Below, in pieces: positions 1-8,534 of a stretch of 64,000 nt of DNA. A model generated the notes under the pieces. That model had not been told where the DNA came from. It did no database searches and saw only the letters and a program-made list of their open reading frames with translations. A program made the translations under genes and the position numbers. The DNA is from Oscillospiraceae bacterium. Its GTDB lineage: Bacteria > Bacillota > Clostridia > Oscillospirales > Oscillospiraceae. Location: assembly GCA_017430455.1 (NCBI GenBank), contig JAFRMX010000023.1:124001-188000 (forward strand). Reading direction: 5' to 3'. The number at the start of each line of letters is the position of its first letter. Positions within the stretch are counted from its first letter, which is position 1.

Positions 1-275
1 ACAAGTGATGCCAAGGCGTACATAAGGATCATCAGGACTATCGGAATAACATAGACCAGAAATGCTGCCTTGTACACATAGGAGCTTTTGCTCTCGATCA
101 AAACGGCATCACCGGGTCTCGCGTCTATATCGTTTCTGGCGATGGTCTTTATCTCACCCTGATAGATGCAGCTCTCACAACTCGGGCAGTTGCTTCCGCA
201 GGCTGTCATTCTCGTGACGGCGACCTCCGCCATATTGTGATCAAGTAATTTTGTCAGAACGGCTTCCTGTCTCAT
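1..275 (-). CDS. RseC/MucC-like SoxR-reducing system protein (3' end outside window)
   Basis: The first 91 codons are visible; the gene runs off the left edge. The cytoplasmic N-terminus carries a Cys cluster (ACGSNCPSC, residues about 25-33, then ESC) typical of RseC/MucC proteins, followed near residue 68 by a hydrophobic segment (AAFLVYVIPIVLMILMYAL). In other bacteria RseC works with Rnf-type electron transport to keep SoxR reduced; in Clostridia the role is unclear. The ATG at 275 lies 2 bp beyond the ybbR stop, so it is the last visible gene of the cdaA-ybbR run. Family assignment is likely; function is inferred. Confidence 0.75.
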   Translation of the reverse strand, partial: MRQEAVLTKLLDHNMAEVAVTRMTACGSNCPSCESCIYQGEIKTIARNDIDARPGDAVLIESKSSYVYKAAFLVYVIPIVLMILMYALASL

Positions 276-277
276 TT

Positions 278-1519
278 CTATCCCTTCTTAAGCTCGACCG
301 AAATCTGGTAGTCGCCTACAGCTCCCACATTGCTGGCTCCGTCCACATATATCTTTACGTCAACGATATATGTTCCAGCTGACTCGTTGTAGTCCGTAAG
401 ATCCGCGACAGCGCGGAGATTCTCTGCTTTGACGGATGAAAGATCTTCCGGAGTGCCTCTGAGGACGACTTCCAGCTCTCTGGTGAGTATATCGCTTGTG
501 AAACCGCTGGTCACATTGGTACAGGCGAGGTTTGCAGCAGGAATCGTAAACTTTTCGGTCTCAAGCCCGACTATCTCGACTGTAACAGTGACCTCAGAGC
601 TTCCCGAGAGGTTGCTGAGCTCATTATCTATAGTGATCGGATATCTCTCGGTGAAGGTCGTTGAGAAATCGGTCAGGTCAATGGTCGCTACAGTGATCTG
701 ATTGAGCCCTGCCAGAATGGCAGAATCTCCGGCCACAGTGACAGAAGCCGGCTCAAGAGTAACTTTAGTATTTTCCGTATTCGCTCCGGCGCCCTGAAGA
801 AGTTCAGCCCGCAGAGCGACTTCTTTGATCTGCAGAATAGGCAGAGTAGCTTTGACTGTCTCGACGTTGGCCGTCAAACCCGTGCCAGAGCATTCATTGC
901 CCTTGCTGTCCATCAGGGTAAAGGGAACGTCGGTCGTATATGAAACGCTGATGTCTTCCTCGCCGAATGTGACCCATGCATAGGATATATCTGAGAGCAG
1001 CGCTTCAGCGCCTCTTAAAGTGATCGTCGAAGGCTCAAATACTGGAGATTCGGCTGTATAGCCCTCCGCGGTATTCCCGTCGAAGCTTCCCCGCACCGGC
1101 ACTGTCTTCTCGATGACCGGAGACAGATTAAAGCTTATGACCTGAGGAGTTTCTCTTCTGACAGAGATATTTGCCTCATTGGTATTTGAAGGATATTTGA
1201 TCGAATATGTCAGGTTGGTATATCCGACCTGAGTGAGCTTGCTGACATCCACGGAAGCCGTCAGATCCGAAGGCTCAAGAAGCCCTACGACATTTCTCGG
1301 CCCAGAGAGTGTAACACTTACCGTATTCACGCTCGGATCGATGATCACAAAGCCCTTAGACGCGAGCAGTGTTTCCTCACCTGTAAATTCTACACGCACG
1401 CCGTCAAAGCGCTTGGAAATGACATCCTGATCATTTGAGGCAACATAGACCCAGATTGCAAAAGATGTCAGCAGAGCGACTATAACATAAAATAATTTGC
1501 TGTTATAAAACTTCTTCAT
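278..1519 (-). CDS. cdaR: YbbR-domain protein, CdaA regulator
   Basis: 413 aa. One N-terminal transmembrane helix (residues about 7-24, LFYVIVALLTSFAIWVYVA) is followed by about four repeated beta-rich YbbR domains that would lie outside the cell. YbbR/CdaR proteins bind and modulate the diadenylate cyclase CdaA. The reading frame is open 39 codons further upstream, but that stretch lies wholly inside cdaA and is Arg-rich; the ATG at 1519 starts a normal signal-anchor, so I chose it. It overlaps the end of cdaA by 17 bp, which suggests coupled translation. Confidence 0.92.
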   Translation of the reverse strand: MKKFYNSKLFYVIVALLTSFAIWVYVASNDQDVISKRFDGVRVEFTGEETLLASKGFVIIDPSVNTVSVTLSGPRNVVGLLEPSDLTASVDVSKLTQVGYTNLTYSIKYPSNTNEANISVRRETPQVISFNLSPVIEKTVPVRGSFDGNTAEGYTAESPVFEPSTITLRGAEALLSDISYAWVTFGEEDISVSYTTDVPFTLMDSKGNECSGTGLTANVETVKATLPILQIKEVALRAELLQGAGANTENTKVTLEPASVTVAGDSAILAGLNQITVATIDLTDFSTTFTERYPITIDNELSNLSGSSEVTVTVEIVGLETEKFTIPAANLACTNVTSGFTSDILTRELEVVLRGTPEDLSSVKAENLRAVADLTDYNESAGTYIVDVKIYVDGASNVGAVGDYQISVELKKG

Positions 1520-2375
1520 CAGACTGTTCTTTCTTCTTTGGCTTGAATATCTTCTTAAGAACCGCTGTAACGGAATTGTCCTCGGCCTTCTCGTCCGTAA
1601 CCAGTTCGTTTCTGAGTATCTTCTCGAAGGTATCATTGTCGAGATGGCGCTTCAGAGTGCCGTTCATGGCAACCGAAACAGCACCGGCCTCTTCGGAAAC
1701 TATGACTACGATCGCGTCGGACTGTTCACTCAGTCCGATACCTGCTCTGTGTCTCATTCCGAGGTCTTTGCTCAGGTTCGTGCTCTTTGTAAGGGGAAGG
1801 ACACAGCCTGCAGCGATTATTCTGCCGTCTCTGATTATGATCGCGCCATCGTGCAGAGGAGCCTTGTCATAGAAAAGGTTCTTGATAAGCTCGGCTGTGA
1901 CGTCGGAATTGATAATAGTGCCCGTGTTGATAATATCGTTGAGATTTATGCTGCGCTCAAAGATGATGAGGGCGCCTGTCCTCGATTCGGCCATATCCTT
2001 GCAGGCAAGAGCTGTCTGGGCGATTGCCATATCGACGGTGCTTCCGAATGTATATTTGGATCTTCCGAGACCGCTTCCCATACGTTCAAGAAGTCTTCTG
2101 AGCTCCGGCTGGAAAATAATGACCAGTGCAAGCAGCCCGAGCTCAAGAGTTCTCTGAAGAAGAAATGTGACCATTTTGAGATTCAGGAGATTCGCAAGAG
2201 CAAAAACAACGAGCAGGATCACAATGCCTCTCACAACGTTGTGTGAATTGGTCCTTCTGACAAATACAAGTACGAGATAAATAATTGCAGCAACAGTCAG
2301 GATGTCAACGACATCCCAGAAGCCGATCGTAGCTATAAGGTTTTTAAAGCTGGAAAAAAACTGTGCAAGTTTCAT
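1503..2375 (-). CDS. cdaA: Diadenylate cyclase CdaA (c-di-AMP synthase)
   Basis: 290 aa, the usual CdaA length. Three N-terminal membrane helices (about residues 20-90) precede the DAC domain with the catalytic DGA motif (176-178) and RHR motif (208-210). It condenses two ATP into cyclic di-AMP, which in Firmicutes controls potassium transport and wall homeostasis. It sits between ispF (4-bp overlap) and ybbR (17-bp overlap). In many Firmicutes the third gene of this operon is glmM; here glmM lies 27 kb away in another run, so the module is split. Confidence 0.96.
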   Translation of the reverse strand: MKLAQFFSSFKNLIATIGFWDVVDILTVAAIIYLVLVFVRRTNSHNVVRGIVILLVVFALANLLNLKMVTFLLQRTLELGLLALVIIFQPELRRLLERMGSGLGRSKYTFGSTVDMAIAQTALACKDMAESRTGALIIFERSINLNDIINTGTIINSDVTAELIKNLFYDKAPLHDGAIIIRDGRIIAAGCVLPLTKSTNLSKDLGMRHRAGIGLSEQSDAIVVIVSEEAGAVSVAMNGTLKRHLDNDTFEKILRNELVTDEKAEDNSVTAVLKKIFKPKKKEQSDEEVL

Positions 2376-2845
2376 ATATTATCGATCAATACAACGGCAT
2401 GTGCGGATATCCCGGAGCCGTCTCCCGTAAACCCAAGCTTTTCCTCGGTCGTAGCCTTCACGCTTACATTGCTTTTGTCTGTGCGCAGTGCGGATGCAAT
2501 GTTTTCTCTCATTTTATCGATATGAGGCGCAATCCTGGGTGCCTGCGCGATTATTGTAATATCGGCGTTTATGATATAATAGCTGTGCTTTTGGAGGACA
2601 AGCCTTACCTGTTTCAAAAGTCCGATACTGTTCGCCCCGAGATAGCTGTCATCGCTGTCGGGAAAAAGATGTCCTATATCACCGAGCGCGGCAGCCCCTA
2701 GAAGAGCGTCCATAAGTGCATGAACGGCAACATCCGCGTCGCTGTGACCCAGAAGGCCTTTCTCGTAATCTATCTTAACTCCGCCGAGGATGAGATCCCT
2801 GCCCTCGACAAGCTTGTGAACATCGTATCCGTGGCCGATCCTCAA
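2372..2845 (-). CDS. ispF: 2-C-methyl-D-erythritol 2,4-cyclodiphosphate synthase
   Basis: 157 aa, full length. It carries the metal ligands of the DVH motif (D8, H10), the HSDAD motif (34-38) and H42, plus the C-terminal [10 protein letters not shown] segment. It converts CDP-ME 2-phosphate to MEcPP in the non-mevalonate isoprenoid pathway. It overlaps ispD upstream and cdaA downstream by 4 bp each (ATGA type), so the three are probably translated together. ispD-ispF adjacency is common and supports a functional MEP pathway. Confidence 0.97.
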   Translation of the reverse strand: MRIGHGYDVHKLVEGRDLILGGVKIDYEKGLLGHSDADVAVHALMDALLGAAALGDIGHLFPDSDDSYLGANSIGLLKQVRLVLQKHSYYIINADITIIAQAPRIAPHIDKMRENIASALRTDKSNVSVKATTEEKLGFTGDGSGISAHAVVLIDNI

Positions 2846-3570
2846 AGCGTTTCTCCTCCGGATCTGAGTATCGCCTCTCCGACAAGAATATCGAAGGGGG
2901 TAGTGAGCTTGATGTTCTCAGGGTCACCGGCAACTGTATATGGTTTGAACCCCATAAGTTCGACAGCACTGCTGTCATCCGTAACTGTGATGTTCTTTTC
3001 TATGCAGTGTGTAAGAGCGCCTTTCAGGATATCCTTGTCAAAGACCTGAGGTGTCTGAACGCGGAAGAGCTTTTCTCTGTCAACATCTCCTGTCACCATT
3101 CCGTTTTCGCATACTTTGACTGTATCCGACACAGGAATCACAGGGATAGCGCTTCTGTGATGGGAGGCGCAATCTATAAGTGATCTGATGAGCTCGTCCT
3201 TTACGAAGGGTCTCGCGCCGTCATGTACGGCGACAAGCATTGTCTTTCCGTTGAGCTCACTGATACCGATAAGAGCGCTCTCCTGCCTTGTAAGCCCGCC
3301 TTTCACGACCTTGCTCACCTTACTGAAGCCGCCCTTCGCAACGAGATCCGCGACCTGCTCGAGCAGCTCGCTTCTTGTGACGACAACGATCTCATCGATC
3401 TCGTCGCAGCTCTCAAACGCGCCGATGCATCTCTCCAGTACAGTTTTTCCGCCGAGAGCCAGGGAGATCTTGTCTCTTCCCATTCTCTCTGAAGTGCCGG
3501 CAGCGACGATCACAACACTGCACTTGAGTTCGTAAAAATGTGTAAGCTTGTTGAAGAATTTAAGTGCCAT
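2842..3570 (-). CDS. ispD: 2-C-methyl-D-erythritol 4-phosphate cytidylyltransferase
   Basis: 242 aa. The nucleotide-binding loop AAGTSERMG follows a short extra N-terminal segment of about 18 residues; HDGARPF and VQTPQVF are the family motifs for CTP and substrate binding. It makes CDP-ME from MEP and CTP, the step two before IspF. The start at 3570 has a GAGGAT ribosome binding site just after the mreB-like gene would begin its own 3' end (gap of 3 bp to its stop). Overlaps ispF by 4 bp. Confidence 0.96.
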   Translation of the reverse strand: MALKFFNKLTHFYELKCSVVIVAAGTSERMGRDKISLALGGKTVLERCIGAFESCDEIDEIVVVTRSELLEQVADLVAKGGFSKVSKVVKGGLTRQESALIGISELNGKTMLVAVHDGARPFVKDELIRSLIDCASHHRSAIPVIPVSDTVKVCENGMVTGDVDREKLFRVQTPQVFDKDILKGALTHCIEKNITVTDDSSAVELMGFKPYTVAGDPENIKLTTPFDILVGEAILRSGGETL

Positions 3571-3573
3571 ATC

Positions 3574-4605
3574 TTATCCTCTGAGCATTCTTCTTCTGGA
3601 GAAATTCATCATACCGTCCTGCATCTCATCGAGCGCTGAAAGGAGCTTCCCGGCGCCATAGGCTGTGCAGGAGATCGGATCATCGACTACAGCTGTTCTG
3701 ATTCCCGTGCTTCTCTCGACGACCTTCTCTATTCCGTATATAAGGCTACCGCCTCCGGAAAGCAGGATCCCGTTCGCATCCAGGTCACCGACAAGATCCG
3801 GAGGAGTGATCTCCAAGACTCTGTGGATACTGTCAAGTATTGCGTTGACCGGATCGACGAAGGCATCGATGAGTTCATTGGATGTGATCTTGACGGATTT
3901 CGGAAGCCCCGTCGCGAGATCTCTTCCCCTGACCTCTTCTATACTCATATCTTTTCTCTGAACGACGCAACCGATGCTTTTTTTGAGATCCTCGGCAGTT
4001 CTTGTTCCGATCAGGAGATTGTATTTGGATCTGATGAACTTTACGATCGAATCGTCGAAGGTCCCGCCCGCGGTCTTTATGGACTCGCAGGCCACGACTC
4101 CGCCTCCGGAGACCATTGCTACTTCCGTAGTTCCGCCTCCAATATCGACGATCAGGTGTCCGTCAGGTTTCGAAAGATCGATGCCCGCACCTACTGCAGT
4201 GGCGACAGCCATCTCCTGAAGATATACTTTTCTGGCGCCTGCCTCAATGGCGGCGTCGATCACTGCTCTCTCCTGAACTCCTGTAATGCTGCTCGGAACG
4301 CACATCAGCATACATGGCTTGAAAAAACTGAACGATGTGACTCCGGAGATGAGCTCTCTAAGCATCAGCGCGGCAAGATCATAATCTGAGATGACGCCTT
4401 CCTGTATAGGGTTGACCGGAACTATATTGGCAGGCGTACGGCCAAGCATTTTCTCAGCTTCATTGCCCATTTTAAGCATTTTGCCGCTGAATTTGTCAAC
4501 AGCAATAACAGTCGGTTCCCTGACAACTATGCCGCTCCCCTGCTCATAGACAAGAGTCTCGCAAGTGCCCATATCGACTGCTATGTCTTTTTCGAATATA
4601 ACCAT
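3574..4605 (-). CDS. mreB: MreB/Mbl-family rod-shape actin homologue
   Basis: 343 aa. Actin-fold ATPase: phosphate-1 motif near the N-terminus (AVDMGTCETLV), phosphate-2 motif VDIGGGTTEVA, and adenosine motif ILLSGGGSLIYGIE. It forms membrane-associated filaments that position wall synthesis. The ATG at 4605 has GAAAGG seven bases upstream and is preferred over an in-frame TTG at 4611, which sits too close to that site. No mreC/mreD follows; instead it heads the ispD-ispF-cdaA-ybbR run, so it may be a second MreB paralogue (Mbl-like). Confidence 0.92.
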   Translation of the reverse strand: MVIFEKDIAVDMGTCETLVYEQGSGIVVREPTVIAVDKFSGKMLKMGNEAEKMLGRTPANIVPVNPIQEGVISDYDLAALMLRELISGVTSFSFFKPCMLMCVPSSITGVQERAVIDAAIEAGARKVYLQEMAVATAVGAGIDLSKPDGHLIVDIGGGTTEVAMVSGGGVVACESIKTAGGTFDDSIVKFIRSKYNLLIGTRTAEDLKKSIGCVVQRKDMSIEEVRGRDLATGLPKSVKITSNELIDAFVDPVNAILDSIHRVLEITPPDLVGDLDANGILLSGGGSLIYGIEKVVERSTGIRTAVVDDPISCTAYGAGKLLSALDEMQDGMMNFSRRRMLRG

Positions 4606-4681
4606 CCGCAAACCTTTCAGCTATATATATTCAGTATATTTTAACACATAAGCTTTCAATAAACAATAAATTTATGTTAAC

Positions 4682-4706
4682 AAAAAGAGGCTCCCTGAGG
4701 AACCTC
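4682..4706 (-). terminator. Rho-independent terminator after rplS
   Basis: On the minus strand an 8-bp stem (GAGGTTCC with GGAGCCTC, one G-T wobble) with loop TCAG is followed by TTTTT. It lies 14 bp after the rplS stop and separates rplS from the mreB run. Confidence 0.85.
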
Positions 4707-4719
4707 ATTTTGTTTGGTA

Positions 4720-5061
4720 TCAAAGGCGCTCTTTGACTTTCGCCGCTTTACCTACGCGATCGCGGAGATAATAAAGCTTGGCTCTGCGCACTTTACCTTT
4801 ACGTACGGTCGTGACAGCTGCTATTGAAGGAGAATGTACCGGAAATACTTTCTCGCAGCCTACACCGTAGCTGATGCGGCGGACTGTGATCGTCTCATTG
4901 ATCCCGCCGTGCTTTTTCGCAATAATGGTGCCCTCGAAAGCCTGGATACGCTCACGGTTGCCTTCCTTGACCTTGACGTCAACTCTGACTGTGTCACCGA
5001 CGTTCATTTCGGGAAGTTCGGGCTTCATGTACTGCTCGCTTAAAACCTGAACCAGATCCAT
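4720..5061 (-). CDS. rplS: 50S ribosomal protein L19
   Basis: 113 aa, the normal length. Contains the family segments [22 protein letters not shown] and [16 protein letters not shown]19 sits at the 30S-50S interface. It is monocistronic here, with its own sigma-A promoter and terminator, instead of following rpsP-rimM-trmD as in many bacteria. Confidence 0.98.
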   Translation of the reverse strand: MDLVQVLSEQYMKPELPEMNVGDTVRVDVKVKEGNRERIQAFEGTIIAKKHGGINETITVRRISYGVGCEKVFPVHSPSIAAVTTVRKGKVRRAKLYYLRDRVGKAAKVKERL

Positions 5062-5151
5062 AATATGATCTCTCTTTCAAAAACGTTCATGCCGGACTCT
5101 TTGTTCCGTGCAGCGGACCGTGTAATAACGCCTGCTCGCGCAAGCTTTGGT
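5062..5151 (-). promoter_or_regulatory. rplS 5' leader, possible L19 autoregulatory leader
   Basis: About 90 nt of untranslated RNA separate the rplS promoter from its ATG. It is GC-rich in the middle, with several short self-complementary segments. Firmicutes often have a structured L19 leader at this position. I could not confirm the fold, so the call rests mainly on position and length. Confidence 0.35.
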
Positions 5152-5180
5152 ATATTACCACAAGGCAGAGTACTTTGCAA
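5152..5180 (-). promoter_or_regulatory. Sigma-A promoter of rplS
   Basis: On the minus strand TTGCAA (5175-5180), a 17-bp spacer, then TAATAT (5152-5157). Confidence 0.6.
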
Positions 5181-5213
5181 GTTTTTTCGGCAAAAAAATG
5201 CAAATTATAATGA

Positions 5214-5873
5214 TTATCTGAATATATTCAGATCCCTGTCGTACAGTTCCGTTCTAGTGATCGTGTAATAGGCAGGAACCAGCTCCGGGTCATATTTTTC
5301 AAAAGCTGAGATTACCGAGACAGGGTTCACAGTGGGCTCCGAGGCGGAGAGATAAGTATTGAGCAAGCAGGCGTCTTCCGATTGCTCGAACGATTTGAAA
5401 AGAGCGTTCCCCTTAATATCCGTATCCGACAGTGCTCCCGATTTGGTCCTTTTGGAAATCACTATCTCTTCCCTGTCAAACAAAGCCCTGATCCTGTTTT
5501 CACATTTGTCGGGGACCTGCTTATATTTAAGACGGAACTGCACGCCGATCCATTTGGCCAGCGAGGATTTTACGGTCTGATCGTATACGTCTGTTATCTT
5601 AATGCCTTCCGGGAGCTTATTTAAGAGCATCTGTTTGATCTCATTGTCCGGAATATCATTTTTTAATGTAATATCAAGGATCTCGCAAAGGCTCTCCTGA
5701 CCGACGGAAAGCGGGAAAGGCGAAGACATGACAGGCCTCGGATTGAAGCCTTCCGAGTACTTAAGAGCCAGCCCGGCCCTTGAAAAAGCACGGGAGAAGG
5801 TATGCATGAGATCAAGGTGCGATATAAAAGCTATATTACCTGTCTTTTGAAAGCGCAGCCTTTTCTTTTCCAT
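5214..5873 (-). CDS. DUF2344 (TIGR03936) radical SAM-associated protein
   Basis: 219 aa from the ATG at 5873 (MEKKRLRFQKTGNIAFISHL). The opening and the FNPRPVMSSPFPLSVG segment mark the DUF2344 family, which is found next to or fused to the TIGR03960 radical SAM protein. That is the case here: it overlaps the upstream radical SAM gene by 38 bp. An upstream in-frame start at 5906 is possible but less typical. The biochemical role is unknown; the pair is thought to act together, often near RNase G or ribosomal protein genes, as here near rplS. Confidence 0.88.
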   Translation of the reverse strand: MEKKRLRFQKTGNIAFISHLDLMHTFSRAFSRAGLALKYSEGFNPRPVMSSPFPLSVGQESLCEILDITLKNDIPDNEIKQMLLNKLPEGIKITDVYDQTVKSSLAKWIGVQFRLKYKQVPDKCENRIRALFDREEIVISKRTKSGALSDTDIKGNALFKSFEQSEDACLLNTYLSASEPTVNPVSVISAFEKYDPELVPAYYTITRTELYDRDLNIFR

Positions 5874-7701
5874 AGCAGTAACCCCCTTCCGTAAGAGTAA
5901 AGGCACCGCAGCCTAGGCATCTTTCTCCGCAATCTCCTGTGAGCTCGTTTCTGTGGGCTTTCCTGTTTTCGTTTATAAGGAATCCCTTGAGCACGCCGAC
6001 ATCGATAATGTCCCAGGGCAGGACCTCATCATATGCTCTGTCCCGGAAGAGATAGAAATCGAGACTGAGCCCGTTCTCATCGAGAGCTTCCAGCCAGCGG
6101 TTCAGATCGAAGTATTCAAACCAGGCCTCAAGTCTTCCGCCTTTTTTGAATACGGATTCAATAACTTTTCCAATTCTGAAATCGCCTCTCGACAAGATCC
6201 CTTCAACGATGGATGTCTCAGCGTCGTGCCAGTTGTATGTGACACTCTTGGCTTTGATGGAGTCTCTGAGGATATTGACTTTTCTTAAATACTCATCCAT
6301 GCCGACCTGTTTTTCCCACTGGAAGGGCGTATGGGGCTTGGGGATGAAACAGGAGGTCGAGACGGTGACCTTCAGGCCTCTTTTCCTGTTCCTTGTATAT
6401 GTCCTCCAAGTGTACTGTACTTTATCGGACATCTCCGCTATTCCTCTGATATCCTCGTCAGTCTCTGTGGGAAGGCCGAGCATGTAATATAGCTTTATGG
6501 TATTCCAGCCGCCTTCAAAAGCAATGCGGCAGGAGTTCATGACCTCCTCTTCGGTAACATTCTTATTGATCGCGTCTCTCAGTCTCTGGCTTCCGCCCTC
6601 TACTGCAAAGGTAAGTCCGCTTTTTCTGACCTTCTGGACTTTTTCCATAAGATCTATCGAGAAATTGTCCACTCTGAGCGAAGGAAGCGAGAGGCCTACC
6701 GATCTCTCTTCACAGAATTTCAAAAGCCCGTCACAGAGATTTTCAAGCTCGCAGTAATCGCTCGTTGAAAGTGACAGAAGCGTGATCTCATTGTGACCTG
6801 TACTGTTGACCGCCTCAATGCCCTGGCGTCTTAGTGTTTCGGAGTCTTTCATTCTGATCGGCCTGTAGGTAAAGCCTGCCTGACAGAACCTGCAGCCTCT
6901 GAAACAGCCTCTGAAAAGCTCAAGGGATATCCTGTCGTGGACAACTTCCGTATTCGGAACTATCGGATCCGTCGGGAACGGGACACTGTCGAGATCTTCA
7001 ATGACTCTTTTCCTGACAGGAAAGGGCGCGTCTTCCTTTGGGAGAAAACGCTTTATGGTCATATCTTCATTGTATTCGATATCATAGAGCGCCGGGACAT
7101 ACACGCCGCGTATCCTGGACGCTTTCTTTAAAAACTCATCCTTGCCCAGACCCTTATCCTTGGCATCTTTATAAATCGCCAGAAATTCATTGTCCAGCTC
7201 TTCGCCTTCCCCGACAAAGAAAACGTCTATAAAGTCTGCCATCGGAGCGGGATTCAAGGATATCGTTCCGCCTGCGACCACAAGGTTCTTAAGGTCATTG
7301 CGCTCTTCCCTTCTGTACGGGATCCCGGACATATCGAGCATGTCAAGGACTGTGGTATAGGCCATTTCGTAGCCTACGGAGAATGCAATGACATCGAAAT
7401 TTCCAAGCGGATCACCGCTTTCAAGCCCGTAGAGGGGCAGCTGCCTCTCTTTCATTTCCCTGTACATGTCTCCCCAGGGCGCGAAAACTCTCTCGCACCA
7501 GATAAAGGGAAGCGAGTTCATCGTCTTGTACAGTATGCTCATTCCGAGATTGGACATGCCTATCTCATAGGTATCCGGAAAACAGAACGCGACGCGGACA
7601 TCGATATCCTTTTTGTCCTTGATGATCTGGTTGTATTCCCCTCCAACATACCTCGCCGGCTTCTGAACTTTATTCAGAACAGTTATCAGATCGTCTGTCA
7701 T
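5836..7701 (-). CDS. TIGR03960 family B12-binding-type radical SAM protein
   Basis: 621 aa. The N-terminal part resembles a B12-binding/Rossmann fold (FCFPDTYEIGMSNLGM); the radical SAM core has the [4Fe-4S] motif CFRGCRFC around residue 265, and a short Cys-containing tail (CGERCLGCG). It presumably generates a 5'-deoxyadenosyl radical; the substrate is not known. It pairs with the DUF2344 gene downstream. It abuts the sortase gene (1-bp overlap), but these are probably different functions sharing a transcript. Confidence 0.9.
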   Translation of the reverse strand: MTDDLITVLNKVQKPARYVGGEYNQIIKDKKDIDVRVAFCFPDTYEIGMSNLGMSILYKTMNSLPFIWCERVFAPWGDMYREMKERQLPLYGLESGDPLGNFDVIAFSVGYEMAYTTVLDMLDMSGIPYRREERNDLKNLVVAGGTISLNPAPMADFIDVFFVGEGEELDNEFLAIYKDAKDKGLGKDEFLKKASRIRGVYVPALYDIEYNEDMTIKRFLPKEDAPFPVRKRVIEDLDSVPFPTDPIVPNTEVVHDRISLELFRGCFRGCRFCQAGFTYRPIRMKDSETLRRQGIEAVNSTGHNEITLLSLSTSDYCELENLCDGLLKFCEERSVGLSLPSLRVDNFSIDLMEKVQKVRKSGLTFAVEGGSQRLRDAINKNVTEEEVMNSCRIAFEGGWNTIKLYYMLGLPTETDEDIRGIAEMSDKVQYTWRTYTRNRKRGLKVTVSTSCFIPKPHTPFQWEKQVGMDEYLRKVNILRDSIKAKSVTYNWHDAETSIVEGILSRGDFRIGKVIESVFKKGGRLEAWFEYFDLNRWLEALDENGLSLDFYLFRDRAYDEVLPWDIIDVGVLKGFLINENRKAHRNELTGDCGERCLGCGAFTLTEGGYCYGKEKAALSKDR

Positions 7702-8534
7702 CAGCTGACCTCTCTCAAAACGCCGAGAAGTATGAATCTCGCCGTCTCATACTGATACGCGCAGGTCGAGAGGACCAGAAGCTTCTCGTCCTCCGAAGGC
7801 GCATCGGATTTGCTTTCAAAATATGATGATGAAAATGCTGTATTTATAAGATCCTGTCTCGCTTCTTCGCTCCCGTCGAGATAGAAAAACCTTCCTTCAT
7901 AAGATGCTGTAAAGCCTGAGACGAGATCGACCCTGTAAACCTTATCCTCTGTGAAAAGGAACATATAGGGGTGCTGATCGTAGAATTCCTGTGTTGAAAA
8001 GTCCGAAAGCTTTCCGAACATGCTTCCGTCAGACATGTTGTGCCCGTGAATGAAAGTATACGGATCTGAAAAATCACTGCTGTTTCTGGCGTCAGCAAAC
8101 AGACTTCCGGACGCGTTCTCTGTTCCGTCAGGCAGATGTGAGATATAGAAATCATTATCATCATCCTGCATGACAGGATAATTGATATTTGTGCCATCAC
8201 AGTAGAGCCATCCGATGATATCGGGATTATCGGATCTGAGCTGTTTCATGTCCACAGTTACAGGAGGCTTCGGATCGGGTTCGGGAGTCTCCTGAGGAAG
8301 CTCAGATGTCAAAGGCGTTGTCTCTACAGGTGCAGTGCTTTCAGCAGGGCTTACCGCGGTCTCTTCCAGCTTTTTATACTCGCCGGAGCTTCGGGATCTT
8401 TCAAGAAGAATTTCCGCTATCTTACCAACTGAGGCAAATGTAACAAATATTGAAAGCGCAAAGAGGAGCACCCAGAAGGGCCCTCCTCCGCGAGAACTTT
8501 TCTTTTTTGTTTTACCGCTATCAGTCTTTTTCAT
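7701..8534 (-). CDS. srtB: Class B sortase
   Basis: 277 aa. Lys-rich N-terminus, one membrane anchor (about residues 20-36), a Pro/Thr/Glu-rich linker (60-92), then the sortase fold. Catalytic residues are visible: H165 in the GHNMSDGSMFG segment, C258 in LSTC and R266 in TARF. The GHNM motif and spacing are those of class B. It overlaps by 14 bp a gene encoding a wall protein with a VPVTG signal, its probable substrate. It is anchored outside the membrane and would transfer that protein to peptidoglycan. Confidence 0.93.
   Translation of the reverse strand: MKKTDSGKTKKKSSRGGGPFWVLLFALSIFVTFASVGKIAEILLERSRSSGEYKKLEETAVSPAESTAPVETTPLTSELPQETPEPDPKPPVTVDMKQLRSDNPDIIGWLYCDGTNINYPVMQDDDNDFYISHLPDGTENASGSLFADARNSSDFSDPYTFIHGHNMSDGSMFGKLSDFSTQEFYDQHPYMFLFTEDKVYRVDLVSGFTASYEGRFFYLDGSEEARQDLINTAFSSSYFESKSDAPSEDEKLLVLSTCAYQYETARFILLGVLREVS

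Noticed and set aside
1520..1636. Upstream extension of ybbR
   Set aside because: Arg/Ser-rich residues lying inside cdaA, placed before a normal signal-anchor helix.
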